The translations under genes and the position numbers were made by a program. A stretch of DNA of 64,000 bases from Sabulibacter ruber. GTDB taxonomy: Bacteria > Bacteroidota > Bacteroidia > Cytophagales > Hymenobacteraceae. The stretch lies in the NCBI RefSeq assembly GCF_017355955.1, contig NZ_JAFFID010000006.1, positions 62,001 through 126,000 of the forward strand, given 5' to 3'. Of the stretch, positions 44,022-51,387 are shown one piece after another. Positions within the stretch are counted from its first letter, which is position 1; the number at the start of each line of letters is the position of its first letter. The notes below the pieces were generated by a model that did not search any database, had not been told where the DNA came from, and saw only the letters and a list, made by a program, of their open reading frames with translations.

Positions 44022-44123
44022 CCATAAGCGCTTGTTTTACTCATAGATTTCGTCTAGTGCATGAGACGTGCGAGGCCGTCGGCCGTGGCATGGCTTATGC
44101 ACAATGTTAGCGGTTGCCTTTCT

Positions 44124-44465
44124 TTAGTCAATGTCACCGTAATAAGTCCTCATATATTGATAACTCTTTTTATTAGACTTTCTATAGACTTTTAACTCCA
44201 ATAAGCCTGGGGTTTTAGACAGAGAGTCTCCAACTATTAATTCAGCTGAATCTCTATCCAGTGAAAATGTAGTTCCCCAAAATGACGAGCCATCATAGAA
44301 ATATCGATAGCCCCCTCGATTATGATACTCCACTCCAATCACCTTCGCAGTTATTTTACTTTCACGCAAGTCCTTATTGTATCGATAGCTATTTATGTTA
44401 AAGTAACAAACACCAACTATTGCTATTAAAACAATACCGATGGTCATTATATTGATATTCCTCAT
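44124..44465 (-). CDS. Cassette gene: membrane-anchored protein (113 aa)
   Basis: One N-terminal hydrophobic helix (IMTIGIVLIAIVGVCYF) anchors a small strand-rich domain (SKITAKVIGVEYHNRGGYRY; LIVGDSLSKTPGLLELKVYR). It is the first cassette of the array in reading direction, starting about 35 bases inside the boundary CCGCTAAC at 44495-44502. Its attC is the one split by the IS110 element. Confidence 0.62.
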   Translation of the reverse strand: MRNINIMTIGIVLIAIVGVCYFNINSYRYNKDLRESKITAKVIGVEYHNRGGYRYFYDGSSFWGTTFSLDRDSAELIVGDSLSKTPGLLELKVYRKSNKKSYQYMRTYYGDID

Positions 44466-44494
44466 TTGTAAGGGAATTAGTCTTTTTAAGGTTA

Positions 44495-44535
44495 CCGCTA
44501 ACTACAGTGTATAAGGAGCAGTTCCGGTTATTGGC
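44495..44535 (-). other. Proximal boundary of cassette array, truncated attC/attI-like
   Basis: The core CCGCTAAC is followed by TACAGTGTATAAGG, which resembles the first arm of the other attC sites (GTACTTGTATAA) but has no second arm. This is either a truncated attC or an eroded attI. No integrase gene follows up to 46.1 kb, although an intI would be expected on this side. Confidence 0.5.
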
Positions 44536-44669
44536 ACTTTGGTTGGAACCCTTGGTACTGCTTCCCACCGCCCCTCACACCGATCTCCTGTTCCCGAACA
44601 CAGCCGCAACATACTATTTCCCATGGTATTTACTCCAGCTAATATAGCCATTGCTCACAAATTGCCAAG

Positions 44670-44795
44670 CGGGGTGGTGATGCCCTTCAGGCCGTGGCTT
44701 GTGAAGCGGGTTAGGGTCTCGGTGGTCATTCTGTACTTGGCCGCCCCGCACTCCCTGAGCCTCTTGCCAATGCGTGGGTCCGGTCTGTGCCAGAT
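44670..44795 (-). pseudogene. Winged-helix-like coding remnant
   Basis: A minus-strand frame gives RIGKRLRECGAAKYRMTTET and LTRFTSHGLKGITTPLGNL followed by a stop, with the texture of a DNA-binding winged helix C-terminus. No start or upstream domain remains. It is a fossil in the 1.6 kb gene-poor stretch at 44.5-46.1 kb. Confidence 0.3.
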
Positions 44796-44981
44796 TCAAA
44801 AGAAAGTCATTTACCATGCTCCAGAGGGTTGAGGCACAGGATTGGGGCGAAATCAGGGTGCGGGTACATAGTTTTTGGCTGTAAACGCCAAGATAGCGCT
44901 CTCTTTGGCTCTAGCCGTAAGCTACCCGTATGTATCCGGGTAACCCGGATATAACCGGATGTATTCGGATAAACAGCGGAT

Positions 44982-45083
44982 ATGGAGACTAACGGGAATG
45001 TCTGCGGCCACTGTGGCGAGCCTTCCGTAGGACGGATCGACAAGAAATTCTATCCCGGTTACGGCCGCTTGTTGCGGAATTAG
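44982..45083 (+). pseudogene. Zinc-ribbon N-terminal remnant (33 codons)
   Basis: A short frame encodes NVCGHCGEPSVGRIDKKFYP and stops after 33 codons. It matches the start of a Bacteroidetes zinc-ribbon family (CxxCGxxxxGRxDKKFC), but the second cysteine pair is lost. It is probably a decayed gene. Confidence 0.4.
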
Positions 45084-45865
45084 GAAAAAGGCCCTCATCA
45101 TAAGCCACCATCCCTATCTGAAATACCTTTAGATAGGGCATCACATAGAAGCAGCTCTCCCTTGTTCACCAAAAAGGCCCATGAGCGCTATACACCCACC
45201 TGAAAGATCAGCGAAAGAACGGTTTCCCCAATAGGTGCCCTGGGGTACTGAGACTATTTTTCAAGCCTGGCATTCATTCAGGACCGGAGGCCTGGAAAGG
45301 GCCTGGCAATAACTTCATAGCTCTATCCGACCCGCCGATATCTTCAAACCAGGTACAAACTCACTTCCTGTGGGTGATGGGCTATGGTCAATCAACCTGA
45401 TTTCTGATGGAAGCCCATAGAGGCATAAGGAGGCGGAGGTTATACCCGCTCTTTTAAGGAAATTGGAAAGTAGGAGCCCTTAATATAAAGATATCCAGTC
45501 ACTTGTGATTTTGGAAAGATTCTTCTGGGAAGTTCACCAGTAACGCAACTCAAGGAATCATGACTGCCCCACCTCAAGAAAGTCAAGAGGACCCACCTTC
45601 CATAACCCTGATAGTCAATCGTCTATTAAGACAAAAGAACAGACCGGACGGCCGGAAATCGGCAGATTGTCGGACGTTTTACAGGATGGGGCAGGAATTC
45701 GACCGGAGACGCCCAAAGCCAGGGCGAAGGAGAGCTTAGAGGGGGTGCGCCAAGACCTACCATCAACTCTTTCATGGATCAGGGTTGAAACAGCTTTAGG
45801 CAAGTATAACCGGTTAATTTATTGAATCGTTGACATGTCAATTAGTCAATACCTTCACAAGGTTG

Positions 45866-45885
45866 AAAGGATAGATTCTGTAAGC
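45866..45885 (+). repeat. Stray Rep iteron copy
   Basis: The 20-mer AAAGGATAGATTCTGTAAGC equals the iteron consensus of the origin more than 42 kb away. The preceding 40 bases (TTGACATGTCAATTAGTC) also resemble the AT-rich par repeats. The rest of 45.1-46.1 kb shows no gene. Confidence 0.7.
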
Positions 45886-46159
45886 AGCCTTCACCCAGGG
45901 AAAGTGGAAAACAAGCAAGGCATAGGCCGCCTCTCGGTGAAACGCGGGCAGGAAGAGCAGGCCTGAGAACAAAAAGCAGAATTCCAGCAACCGAGCATTA
46001 ACGAGCTTCCAGACAGCGATTTATAAATCACCAACTGGATGCATACTTGAAATCCTGCAGAGCCAAAGCCTGAGGTGAGTTGCACCGCTGCCTTCCTTTA
46101 GCCAACGCTGGGTCAGCGGCCGGTTGGGTAAGGAAGTACGGGGGCCGTCCGATTTCCGC

Positions 46160-46606
46160 TTAGTCTTCGATTGCCTCGATTCCAAGTTGTCTGAGTCGCG
46201 CAAGGTGGTCCTGCATGGCCTTAAGCTGCTCCGGGGAATGTCCCTGCCAGGCAGAAACCTCGCCCAGTACCCGAAGCGGGCTCCGGGACCGGTAGGACCG
46301 GGTCGGATTGCCGGGAAACTTCTTGTCCGTCAGATTCGGGTCATCCTCCGTCGGGCCGGTCGGCTCGACCACATAGATCCTGCCGGGGCCTTCGCCCAGG
46401 GCGAGCTCGGCCCCCCAGACAGCGGCATCCAGGGTGGCGGTCAGGTAGACGTAGGACGCCCTGTTCCTTTTCCCGTAGTTTGACCTGAAGCCGGGCTCGA
46501 TCAGGTCCCCCGGCTTCAGGTCGGCCTTCGTGCCATGGTAGAATCTGGTTTTATCCGAGTCGGGGGCGGTTTCCATTGACATATCCTCGCGTCTTTCCGT
46601 TTTCAT
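46160..46606 (-). CDS. arr: Rifampin ADP-ribosyltransferase
   Basis: This protein of about 148 residues contains the Arr signature: FYHGTKADLKPGDLIEPGF, YLTATLDAAVWGAELALGEG, RIYVVEPTGPTEDDPNLTDK and FPGNPTRSYRSRSPLRVLGE. It matches Arr-2-type enzymes over their full length. The enzyme transfers ADP-ribose from NAD to rifamycins and inactivates them in the cytosol. The start at 46606 gives the usual N-terminal length; an ATG at 46576 has a better GAGG spacing and is the alternative. The gene is alone, outside the cassette array. Confidence 0.93.
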   Translation of the reverse strand: MKTERREDMSMETAPDSDKTRFYHGTKADLKPGDLIEPGFRSNYGKRNRASYVYLTATLDAAVWGAELALGEGPGRIYVVEPTGPTEDDPNLTDKKFPGNPTRSYRSRSPLRVLGEVSAWQGHSPEQLKAMQDHLARLRQLGIEAIED

Positions 46607-47059
46607 TGGCGTTCCGGGGTTGGTAGAGGGCTGCGGCTGCAGTTCCCCTGTTCCGAGTCCATCCCATGGCCATCGGTCGTACCAGGGGATGTTTGTCCAT
46701 CCTAAGGTAACAAATCTAACATCTCCCCAAAAGCAACGGCCCCTGGGAGAATCGCACAAACAAAGCAGGGAGATACAGGCAAGCAGCCATGGGCTTGCTC
46801 CCGGAGCGGGGTTCCTTCGCCTGCCATCCTTTTGCGGCAGGGCAGTTCCCCGCATCATCCCTGCGGGGGGAGCCCGGAAGCCTGGTTGTCCGGTACGGAA
46901 AGGGAAGAGGGGCGTCTTTTGCACCCTTCCCGAGGAGGGTGCCCTGAAGGGGCATACCGCACGCAGGATCCACGGGCAGTACGGAACCGGCCGTGCCCAG
47001 TGCCGGGGCCCCAGGAGACAATCGCGCCCCACCCTAACTTCCTTTTCTGCCCACCGCCC

Positions 47060-48025
47060 TTATCCTTCCTCGGCTTGCTCAAAGCTCTCCACCACGATGA
47101 CCGACACGGCGGCGGTGTCCTCCTGCCTCGGCTTGCCGGGGAGATTGGCGGGCTTGCCATCCCCCAGCTCCGCGTGCAGCCCGGAGTAGATGGATCTTGG
47201 CTCGGGGACGAAGAAGCAGCCCCCGTCCAGCTGTTTGGAGGCGGTCCTGCGAAAGCTCCGCACCGCGGAGTTCCTCCTGCGGGAGGCTTTCGCCTTCGCC
47301 TGGTCCAGCAGGTCCCACACCAGCCTGGTCCAGTCGTCGCGGGAGGAAGAAGGGTCCGGCTCAAAGGTCCGGCCCGCCTTGAACTTGAAGAAGTCCACGA
47401 GCTCCGCGGCCAGGTCGTTGTTGAGGCAGAGTTCCGGGGAGGGGATGGCGCAGCCCAGCGGGAAGGTGCCGGCCAGGCCGGAAAGCCCCGAGAAAGGGTT
47501 GTCGTCGATCAGCAGGTACTGGGCCCCGTCGTGGATCGCCTTGGGCAGGATGTCCCTCCGGACCTCCCCCGAACCGGGTTCCCCTTGGCGGGTGAACGCC
47601 GGCCATTCGCTGTACAGCTTCACCTGGTGCAGCTCCGCCTTGGGCAGCACGAGTGACATCTTGCGGGATTTGCGGGCTTTCAGCAGCAGGGAGTTGCCGC
47701 GCTTCGCCCCGGTTTTGTCGGTGGAGAGGAACACCAGCAGAAGGTCCCCCAGCTCCGGCTCCCGGCGCAGCTTGATGTTCACCGTGGGCTTCAGGAAGGA
47801 GTAGATCCCCGTTAGGGAGAACTGGTTCCTGGGGAACACCGCCTTGAGGACGTGGAAGAGGTTGGGGGTGAACACCAGGGTCAGCCCCGCGACAAAGTCC
47901 TCCTCCCGGGGCATCTTCCCTGCCTTGTGGGATCTGTCCACCACCGCTTCCGCGGCATCCAGGATGGCGCGCTGGAGCAGGGTTCTGAATACGGCCTCGT
48001 TGTTCTTGATCTCTAGTAGTCTCAT
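47060..48025 (-). CDS. Unknown protein with nuclease-like core (321 aa)
   Basis: From the ATG at 48025 (MRLLEIKNNEAVFRTLLQRA) this cytosolic protein has 321 residues. The segment RREPELGDLLLVFLSTDK, then SLLLKARKSRKM and HQVKLYSEWPAFTR, recalls proteins with a PD-(D/E)xK-like arrangement (GDxL ... LKA). The second half has AQYLLIDDNPFSGL and a basic helix (AKASRRRNSAVRSFRR). No family can be named. It faces away from a Crp-type regulator across a 700-base gap. Confidence 0.6.
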   Translation of the reverse strand: MRLLEIKNNEAVFRTLLQRAILDAAEAVVDRSHKAGKMPREEDFVAGLTLVFTPNLFHVLKAVFPRNQFSLTGIYSFLKPTVNIKLRREPELGDLLLVFLSTDKTGAKRGNSLLLKARKSRKMSLVLPKAELHQVKLYSEWPAFTRQGEPGSGEVRRDILPKAIHDGAQYLLIDDNPFSGLSGLAGTFPLGCAIPSPELCLNNDLAAELVDFFKFKAGRTFEPDPSSSRDDWTRLVWDLLDQAKAKASRRRNSAVRSFRRTASKQLDGGCFFVPEPRSIYSGLHAELGDGKPANLPGKPRQEDTAAVSVIVVESFEQAEEG

Positions 48026-48429
48026 GATCGCTGGGTTAAGAATGGAAAATACAGGAAAGGGGGTACTGCCCGCCGAGATCCGGCAGAGGGTTCCGGCGTC
48101 CAGCCCGGGGCATGGGAAGGACAGGCCAGCGCAACCGGCGGGCCCGGGCAACCCACTAGAGCCCTGGCCGGGAAACGGTCGTTTTCCGCCAGGGAGGGCG
48201 GCAGTTATGGGAGAGGGGAACCTACGTGCGGCCGGCCGGGACGACCGGTGCGGTCAAGGGGTTCCGGGTGGATGGTTCCTCTGGAAGGAAGGGGCGACGC
48301 CGCGCGGGAAACGGGAGGGGCAGCGTCTCTGGGGAAAGTAGATACTTGCTCATGGGGGAAGGGGTAAGCGGTACTGATTCTTGCTCCTAAATATACGGCG
48401 TCCCTGCCTTCCCGGCCTATCCCGCTATC

Positions 48430-48510
48430 TGTGATTTTTCACGTACCCCGCCCGGGGTAAAACCCCGGCGGAACCGACCGAAGCCCCACTTCCCCCTGGG
48501 AAAAATCACA
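48430..48510. promoter_or_regulatory. 11-bp inverted repeat with Crp-like half-sites
   Basis: TGTGATTTTTC (48430-48440) and GAAAAATCACA (48500-48510) form a perfect inverted repeat. Within the left arm, GTGATTTTTCAC resembles a Crp/Fnr operator. It lies in the 700-base gap between the divergent nuclease-like gene and the Crp-family gene, so regulation by the latter is possible. The remainder of the gap is GC-rich and shows no gene. Confidence 0.4.
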
Positions 48511-48726
48511 TAGGGCGCCGGGAAGGTTCCCCCGCGGCAGGACTTGGTTTGTTTCCCCCCAGCCCCTTTATTCCGGCTTCACTTGGGAGGGGAGCCTCCC
48601 TTCCCCAGTAGAAAGACAGGCAGGCGGCCGAACCCCCTATCAGGGGAAAGCGATGCCCAACGCACCAGATCAGGAAACGGGAGGCACGGCCCCGGCGGCG
48701 GGGGAGTCCCCCAAAAAAAATCCCCT

Positions 48727-49311
48727 ATGGAAGAGTTAGCGGAACAGTTGGCCCGCAGAGGGCTGAGGGTCTTTCCCGGGAGGGAGGCCCTGGCCAAAGC
48801 GTTCACGAAGGTATGGTTCCGGAAAGGCCAGCTGCTGCTGGTGCCCGGGCAGACCGCCCAGAGCCTGTACTTCCTTTCCCGCGGCCTGGTGCGGGGGTAC
48901 CGGCGCTACGAACGCTACGAGGCCACCACCTGGTTCCTGCCGGGAGGGCAGTTCCTGCTGCCCGACGGCTGCTTCACCGGGGAGCCGGGAGGGGAATACA
49001 TCGAGTGCCTGGAGGACTCGGTGGGGTTCGCCCTTTCCCTGCGGGAGGCCGGGCAGCGGATGGCGGAGATCCCGCAGGTGGCCTCCTTCTTCCTCCGGCT
49101 GCTGGAGGAGAAGGCCTTGGAGGCCAAGCGGCGGGAGGAGATGCTGCGGATCCCCGCCGCCGCCGACCGCTACCGGCATGTGCTCCACGCCCAACCGACG
49201 GTCGTGTACCAGGCCACGCAGGAGCTGCTGGCCTCCTACCTCAACCTGTCCCCCAAGCACCTGAGCCGCCTCCGCCGGGAGGAAGCCCGGGGAGGGCGGC
49301 GGGGAGATTGA
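48727..49311 (+). CDS. Crp/Fnr-family transcriptional regulator
   Basis: From the ATG at 48727 the protein has 194 residues. A cyclic-nucleotide-binding-like barrel (FRKGQLLLVPGQTAQSLYFL, then SRGLVRGYRRYE) is followed by a C-terminal helix-turn-helix (ATQELLASYLNLSPKHLSRL). The long upstream extension of the frame is rejected because it is very Pro/Gly-rich and lacks a plausible start. Ligand unknown. Confidence 0.88.
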   Translation: MEELAEQLARRGLRVFPGREALAKAFTKVWFRKGQLLLVPGQTAQSLYFLSRGLVRGYRRYERYEATTWFLPGGQFLLPDGCFTGEPGGEYIECLEDSVGFALSLREAGQRMAEIPQVASFFLRLLEEKALEAKRREEMLRIPAAADRYRHVLHAQPTVVYQATQELLASYLNLSPKHLSRLRREEARGGRRGD

Positions 49312-49647
49312 CCCCACAGGAGACCCGCCCACCGGACCTGGGCACCCGGCACATGACGACATCAGCTCCCTTTCCTTCCGGCATAGGGGCAGGTTCCCCA
49401 CCCTGGTTTCCGGTAGTTTTACCTTATCGCCGCGAGGTCCTCTCCCCGGGATTGTCAACCGGGGAAAAGTCGCGGGGAGCGGGAGAAGCCGGCGCTCCCG
49501 CAGGACCGGAAGGAAACGCCATGGAAGGGAAGGCGCGCTCCCATCCCGGCCAGGGGACGCCGAAAACCTGACGCAGAGTAGGCACTGAAGACCATTTCCC
49601 ACCAAAGTTTTTGGGCTGTTTTTTGATCTAACAAAGCAGTCGGTACC

Positions 49648-49938
49648 ATGAGAAAATACCTTTTAGGATTGACGGTGCTGGTGGCCCTGGGGGGCACGGC
49701 CTTCACCAGGGGCGAGACCCGGACCGCCAGACGCCTGGTCACCTACCAGTTCATCGGCTCCCAGCTGGCCGATGCGGATGAACCGGAGTTCTGGCAGGAG
49801 GCGCCCTCCCAGGCGCCCAGCTGCCCCTCCGGGGTCAACCTGCCCTGCACCGTGGTGACGGACATGGACATCGCGGAATGGCTCGACGGCAAGTCCGACG
49901 AGCAGGTGCGCAGCCAGGCGACCACCAAGCGGAACTGA
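49648..49938 (+). CDS. Small secreted protein (DUF6520-like)
   Basis: The 96-residue protein has a signal peptide (KYLLGLTVLVALGGTAF) and a short mature part with two cysteines (APSCPSGVNLPCTVVTD). The pattern is like the DUF6520 family common in Bacteroidetes. Function unknown. A strong terminator follows 20 bases downstream. Confidence 0.6.
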   Translation: MRKYLLGLTVLVALGGTAFTRGETRTARRLVTYQFIGSQLADADEPEFWQEAPSQAPSCPSGVNLPCTVVTDMDIAEWLDGKSDEQVRSQATTKRN

Positions 49939-49957
49939 TTCCTTGCCTTTTAACCCG

Positions 49958-49994
49958 AAGAGGCTGCCCGGTATCCAGGCAGCCTCTTTTTTTT
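49958..49994. terminator. Bidirectional terminator between secreted-protein gene and susD
   Basis: AAGAGGCTGCC pairs with GGCAGCCTCTT across a 9-base loop and is followed by a run of T. It ends the plus-strand secreted-protein gene and lies close behind the stop of susD on the other strand. Confidence 0.85.
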
Positions 49995-50007
49995 ACCCTC
50001 CGGGGCT

Positions 50008-51366
50008 TTAGCGCGGGTTCTGGGGCATGCCCGACAGGGCCACCACGTCGTCCGGGAGGGGGAGGGCGTAGCGCGGGTCGTTGGGGGGCAGCGTGTACAC
50101 CCGGCCCTGCACGGTGCGGGAGAGGGTGATATTTGCCCCTTCCCGGTTCAGGCGTTTGAGGTCCATCCACCGCAGGTTCCGCAGGACGAGCTCCTTGCGG
50201 CGCTCCCGCAGGATGTGGGCCAGGGCCTCCTCAGGGCCGGCGGCCGTGAGGGGAACGAAGGTGCCGGCCCGCCAGCGGGTCACCAGAAGGGTGTTCAGGT
50301 CCTGCATCGCCTCGGGCACGTTCCCCAGCCGGGCGTGGGCCTCCGCCCGGATCAGGTACAGTTCATCCGTGGCCGTCCCGGCGAAAGGGGCCCCGCCCCC
50401 GTAGCTCCCCCGGAAAGCGAAGGAGCCGTCCCCGTTAGGCCGGAAGAACACCGCCCGGCGCAGGTCCTCCGGGGCGTAGGAGGCATAGAGCGCGGGGTCG
50501 ATCCGGGCCAGGCTTTCCTGCAGGGCGGGGTTCACGCCGAAGGCGAAGTGCTCGGTGATGACCTCCGGGTTGTACTGCGGCACGGGGTAGGCGGCGGAAA
50601 GGTCCAGCGTGTTGTAGTCCAGCAGGGCGGACTGCCGCTGCAGGCAGGAGTCGGCGTAGAGGGCCGCCTGCCGGTAGTCTCCCATGGCCAGGAAGGTGCG
50701 GGCCAGCAGGGCGTGGGCCGACACCCGGTACGGGCGGGTGGGGTGCAGGCGCTTGGTCGGCAGCAGGGCCGCCGCCTCACGCAGGTCCGCCACGATGCGG
50801 TCATAGGTCTGCTGCACCGAGGCCCGCACGGAGGGCACGTTGAAGTCGGTGCCCAGGCGCAGGGGGATGCCCAGGTCCGCGGAGGCCGTGCGTGCGTCGT
50901 AGGCCGGGGCCCAGAGCAGCGCCCCCTGCAGGAAGTGGTGCCCCCGGTAATAGAGGGCCTGCCCCTTCACGTCGTCCCAGTCCAGGGAGTTGGCCGGGGT
51001 GCGGGGCAGGGAGGCGAGCTGCTCGAGCACGGTGTTGGCCACGTAGACGGGCATGAAGTTGTAGTTCCAGTCGTTGACCTGGGGGGGGAACACGTTCTCC
51101 CCCGCCCAGACGTACAGGTGACGGTCCTGCTCCCGGGGCAGGGCGGCCCAGTCGGCATCGGTGAGGTAGTAGTTGTCGGCGCTGATCTCGCCGGCGTTGG
51201 GCACCTGGTGGTTCATCAGGTCCGTCTCGTTGAGCAGGGCCTGCAGGTCGGTGAGGGTGGAGGGGATCACCAGTTTCTGGTCGGGTTTCTCGTCGAGGAA
51301 GCTGTCGCAGCCCAGCAGGAAGGGGGCCGACAGGGAAAGCAGGAGTTTGTGCAGGTTCTTAAGCAT
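50008..51366 (-). CDS. SusD/RagB-family nutrient-binding lipoprotein
   Basis: The 452-residue protein has a lipoprotein signal (SLSAPFLLGCDSFLDEKPDQ) with the typical CDSFLDEKPD start of SusD. TPR-like helices and the C-terminal signature ELVLRNLRWMDLKRLNREG follow. It would form the outer-membrane lid for the SusC-like transporter encoded directly upstream and bind an oligosaccharide or peptide. The substrate is not predictable. It is last in a tlpA-susC-susD run. Confidence 0.93.
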   Translation of the reverse strand: MLKNLHKLLLSLSAPFLLGCDSFLDEKPDQKLVIPSTLTDLQALLNETDLMNHQVPNAGEISADNYYLTDADWAALPREQDRHLYVWAGENVFPPQVNDWNYNFMPVYVANTVLEQLASLPRTPANSLDWDDVKGQALYYRGHHFLQGALLWAPAYDARTASADLGIPLRLGTDFNVPSVRASVQQTYDRIVADLREAAALLPTKRLHPTRPYRVSAHALLARTFLAMGDYRQAALYADSCLQRQSALLDYNTLDLSAAYPVPQYNPEVITEHFAFGVNPALQESLARIDPALYASYAPEDLRRAVFFRPNGDGSFAFRGSYGGGAPFAGTATDELYLIRAEAHARLGNVPEAMQDLNTLLVTRWRAGTFVPLTAAGPEEALAHILRERRKELVLRNLRWMDLKRLNREGANITLSRTVQGRVYTLPPNDPRYALPLPDDVVALSGMPQNPR

Positions 51367-51387
51367 GGGACAGGGAAAGGATAAAGG

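Larger units (their letters stand above)
42756..44051 (+). mobile_element. IS110-family insertion sequence inside attC
   Basis: The element is about 1.3 kb, with a 240-base non-coding left part, one transposase gene and only about 30 bases after its stop. Its limits are deduced from the interrupted attC: the left junction is GCTAAC/CTTTAGC and the right junction ATAGATTTC/GTCTAG, sharing a C. There are no terminal inverted repeats and no long target duplication, as expected for IS110. The long 5' non-coding part places it in the IS110 rather than the IS1111 subgroup. Confidence 0.85.
42749..44112 (-). other. attC site 10, split by an IS110 element
   Basis: The left core CCGCTAAC ends at 42755. 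The rest of the site (GTCTAGTGCATGAGACGTGC, the GAGGCCGTCGGCC centre, TGGCTTATGCAC and GTTAGCG) resumes at about 44052 and ends at 44112. Removing the inserted 1.3 kb restores a normal attC of about 67 bases that reads AACGTCTAG at the junction. Confidence 0.85.

Noticed and set aside
42756..44051. Assignment of the attC-inserted element to the IS1111 subgroup
   Set aside because: The long non-coding part lies 5' of the transposase and I could not find the subterminal inverted repeats of IS1111; the IS110 layout fits better.
37202..44502. Possibility that the repeated sites are a CRISPR array or simple REP repeats
   Set aside because: Spacing is 300-750 bases with one or two genes per interval, and boundary complementarity fits attC sites, not CRISPR or REP units.
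45085..45860. Any gene in this stretch
   Set aside because: Short frames on both strands have random composition and no motif; only the iteron at its right edge is meaningful.
46620..47189. Plus-strand frame between arr and the nuclease-like gene
   Set aside because: Composition is Pro/Gly/Arg-rich and it overlaps the 3' end of the better-supported minus-strand gene.
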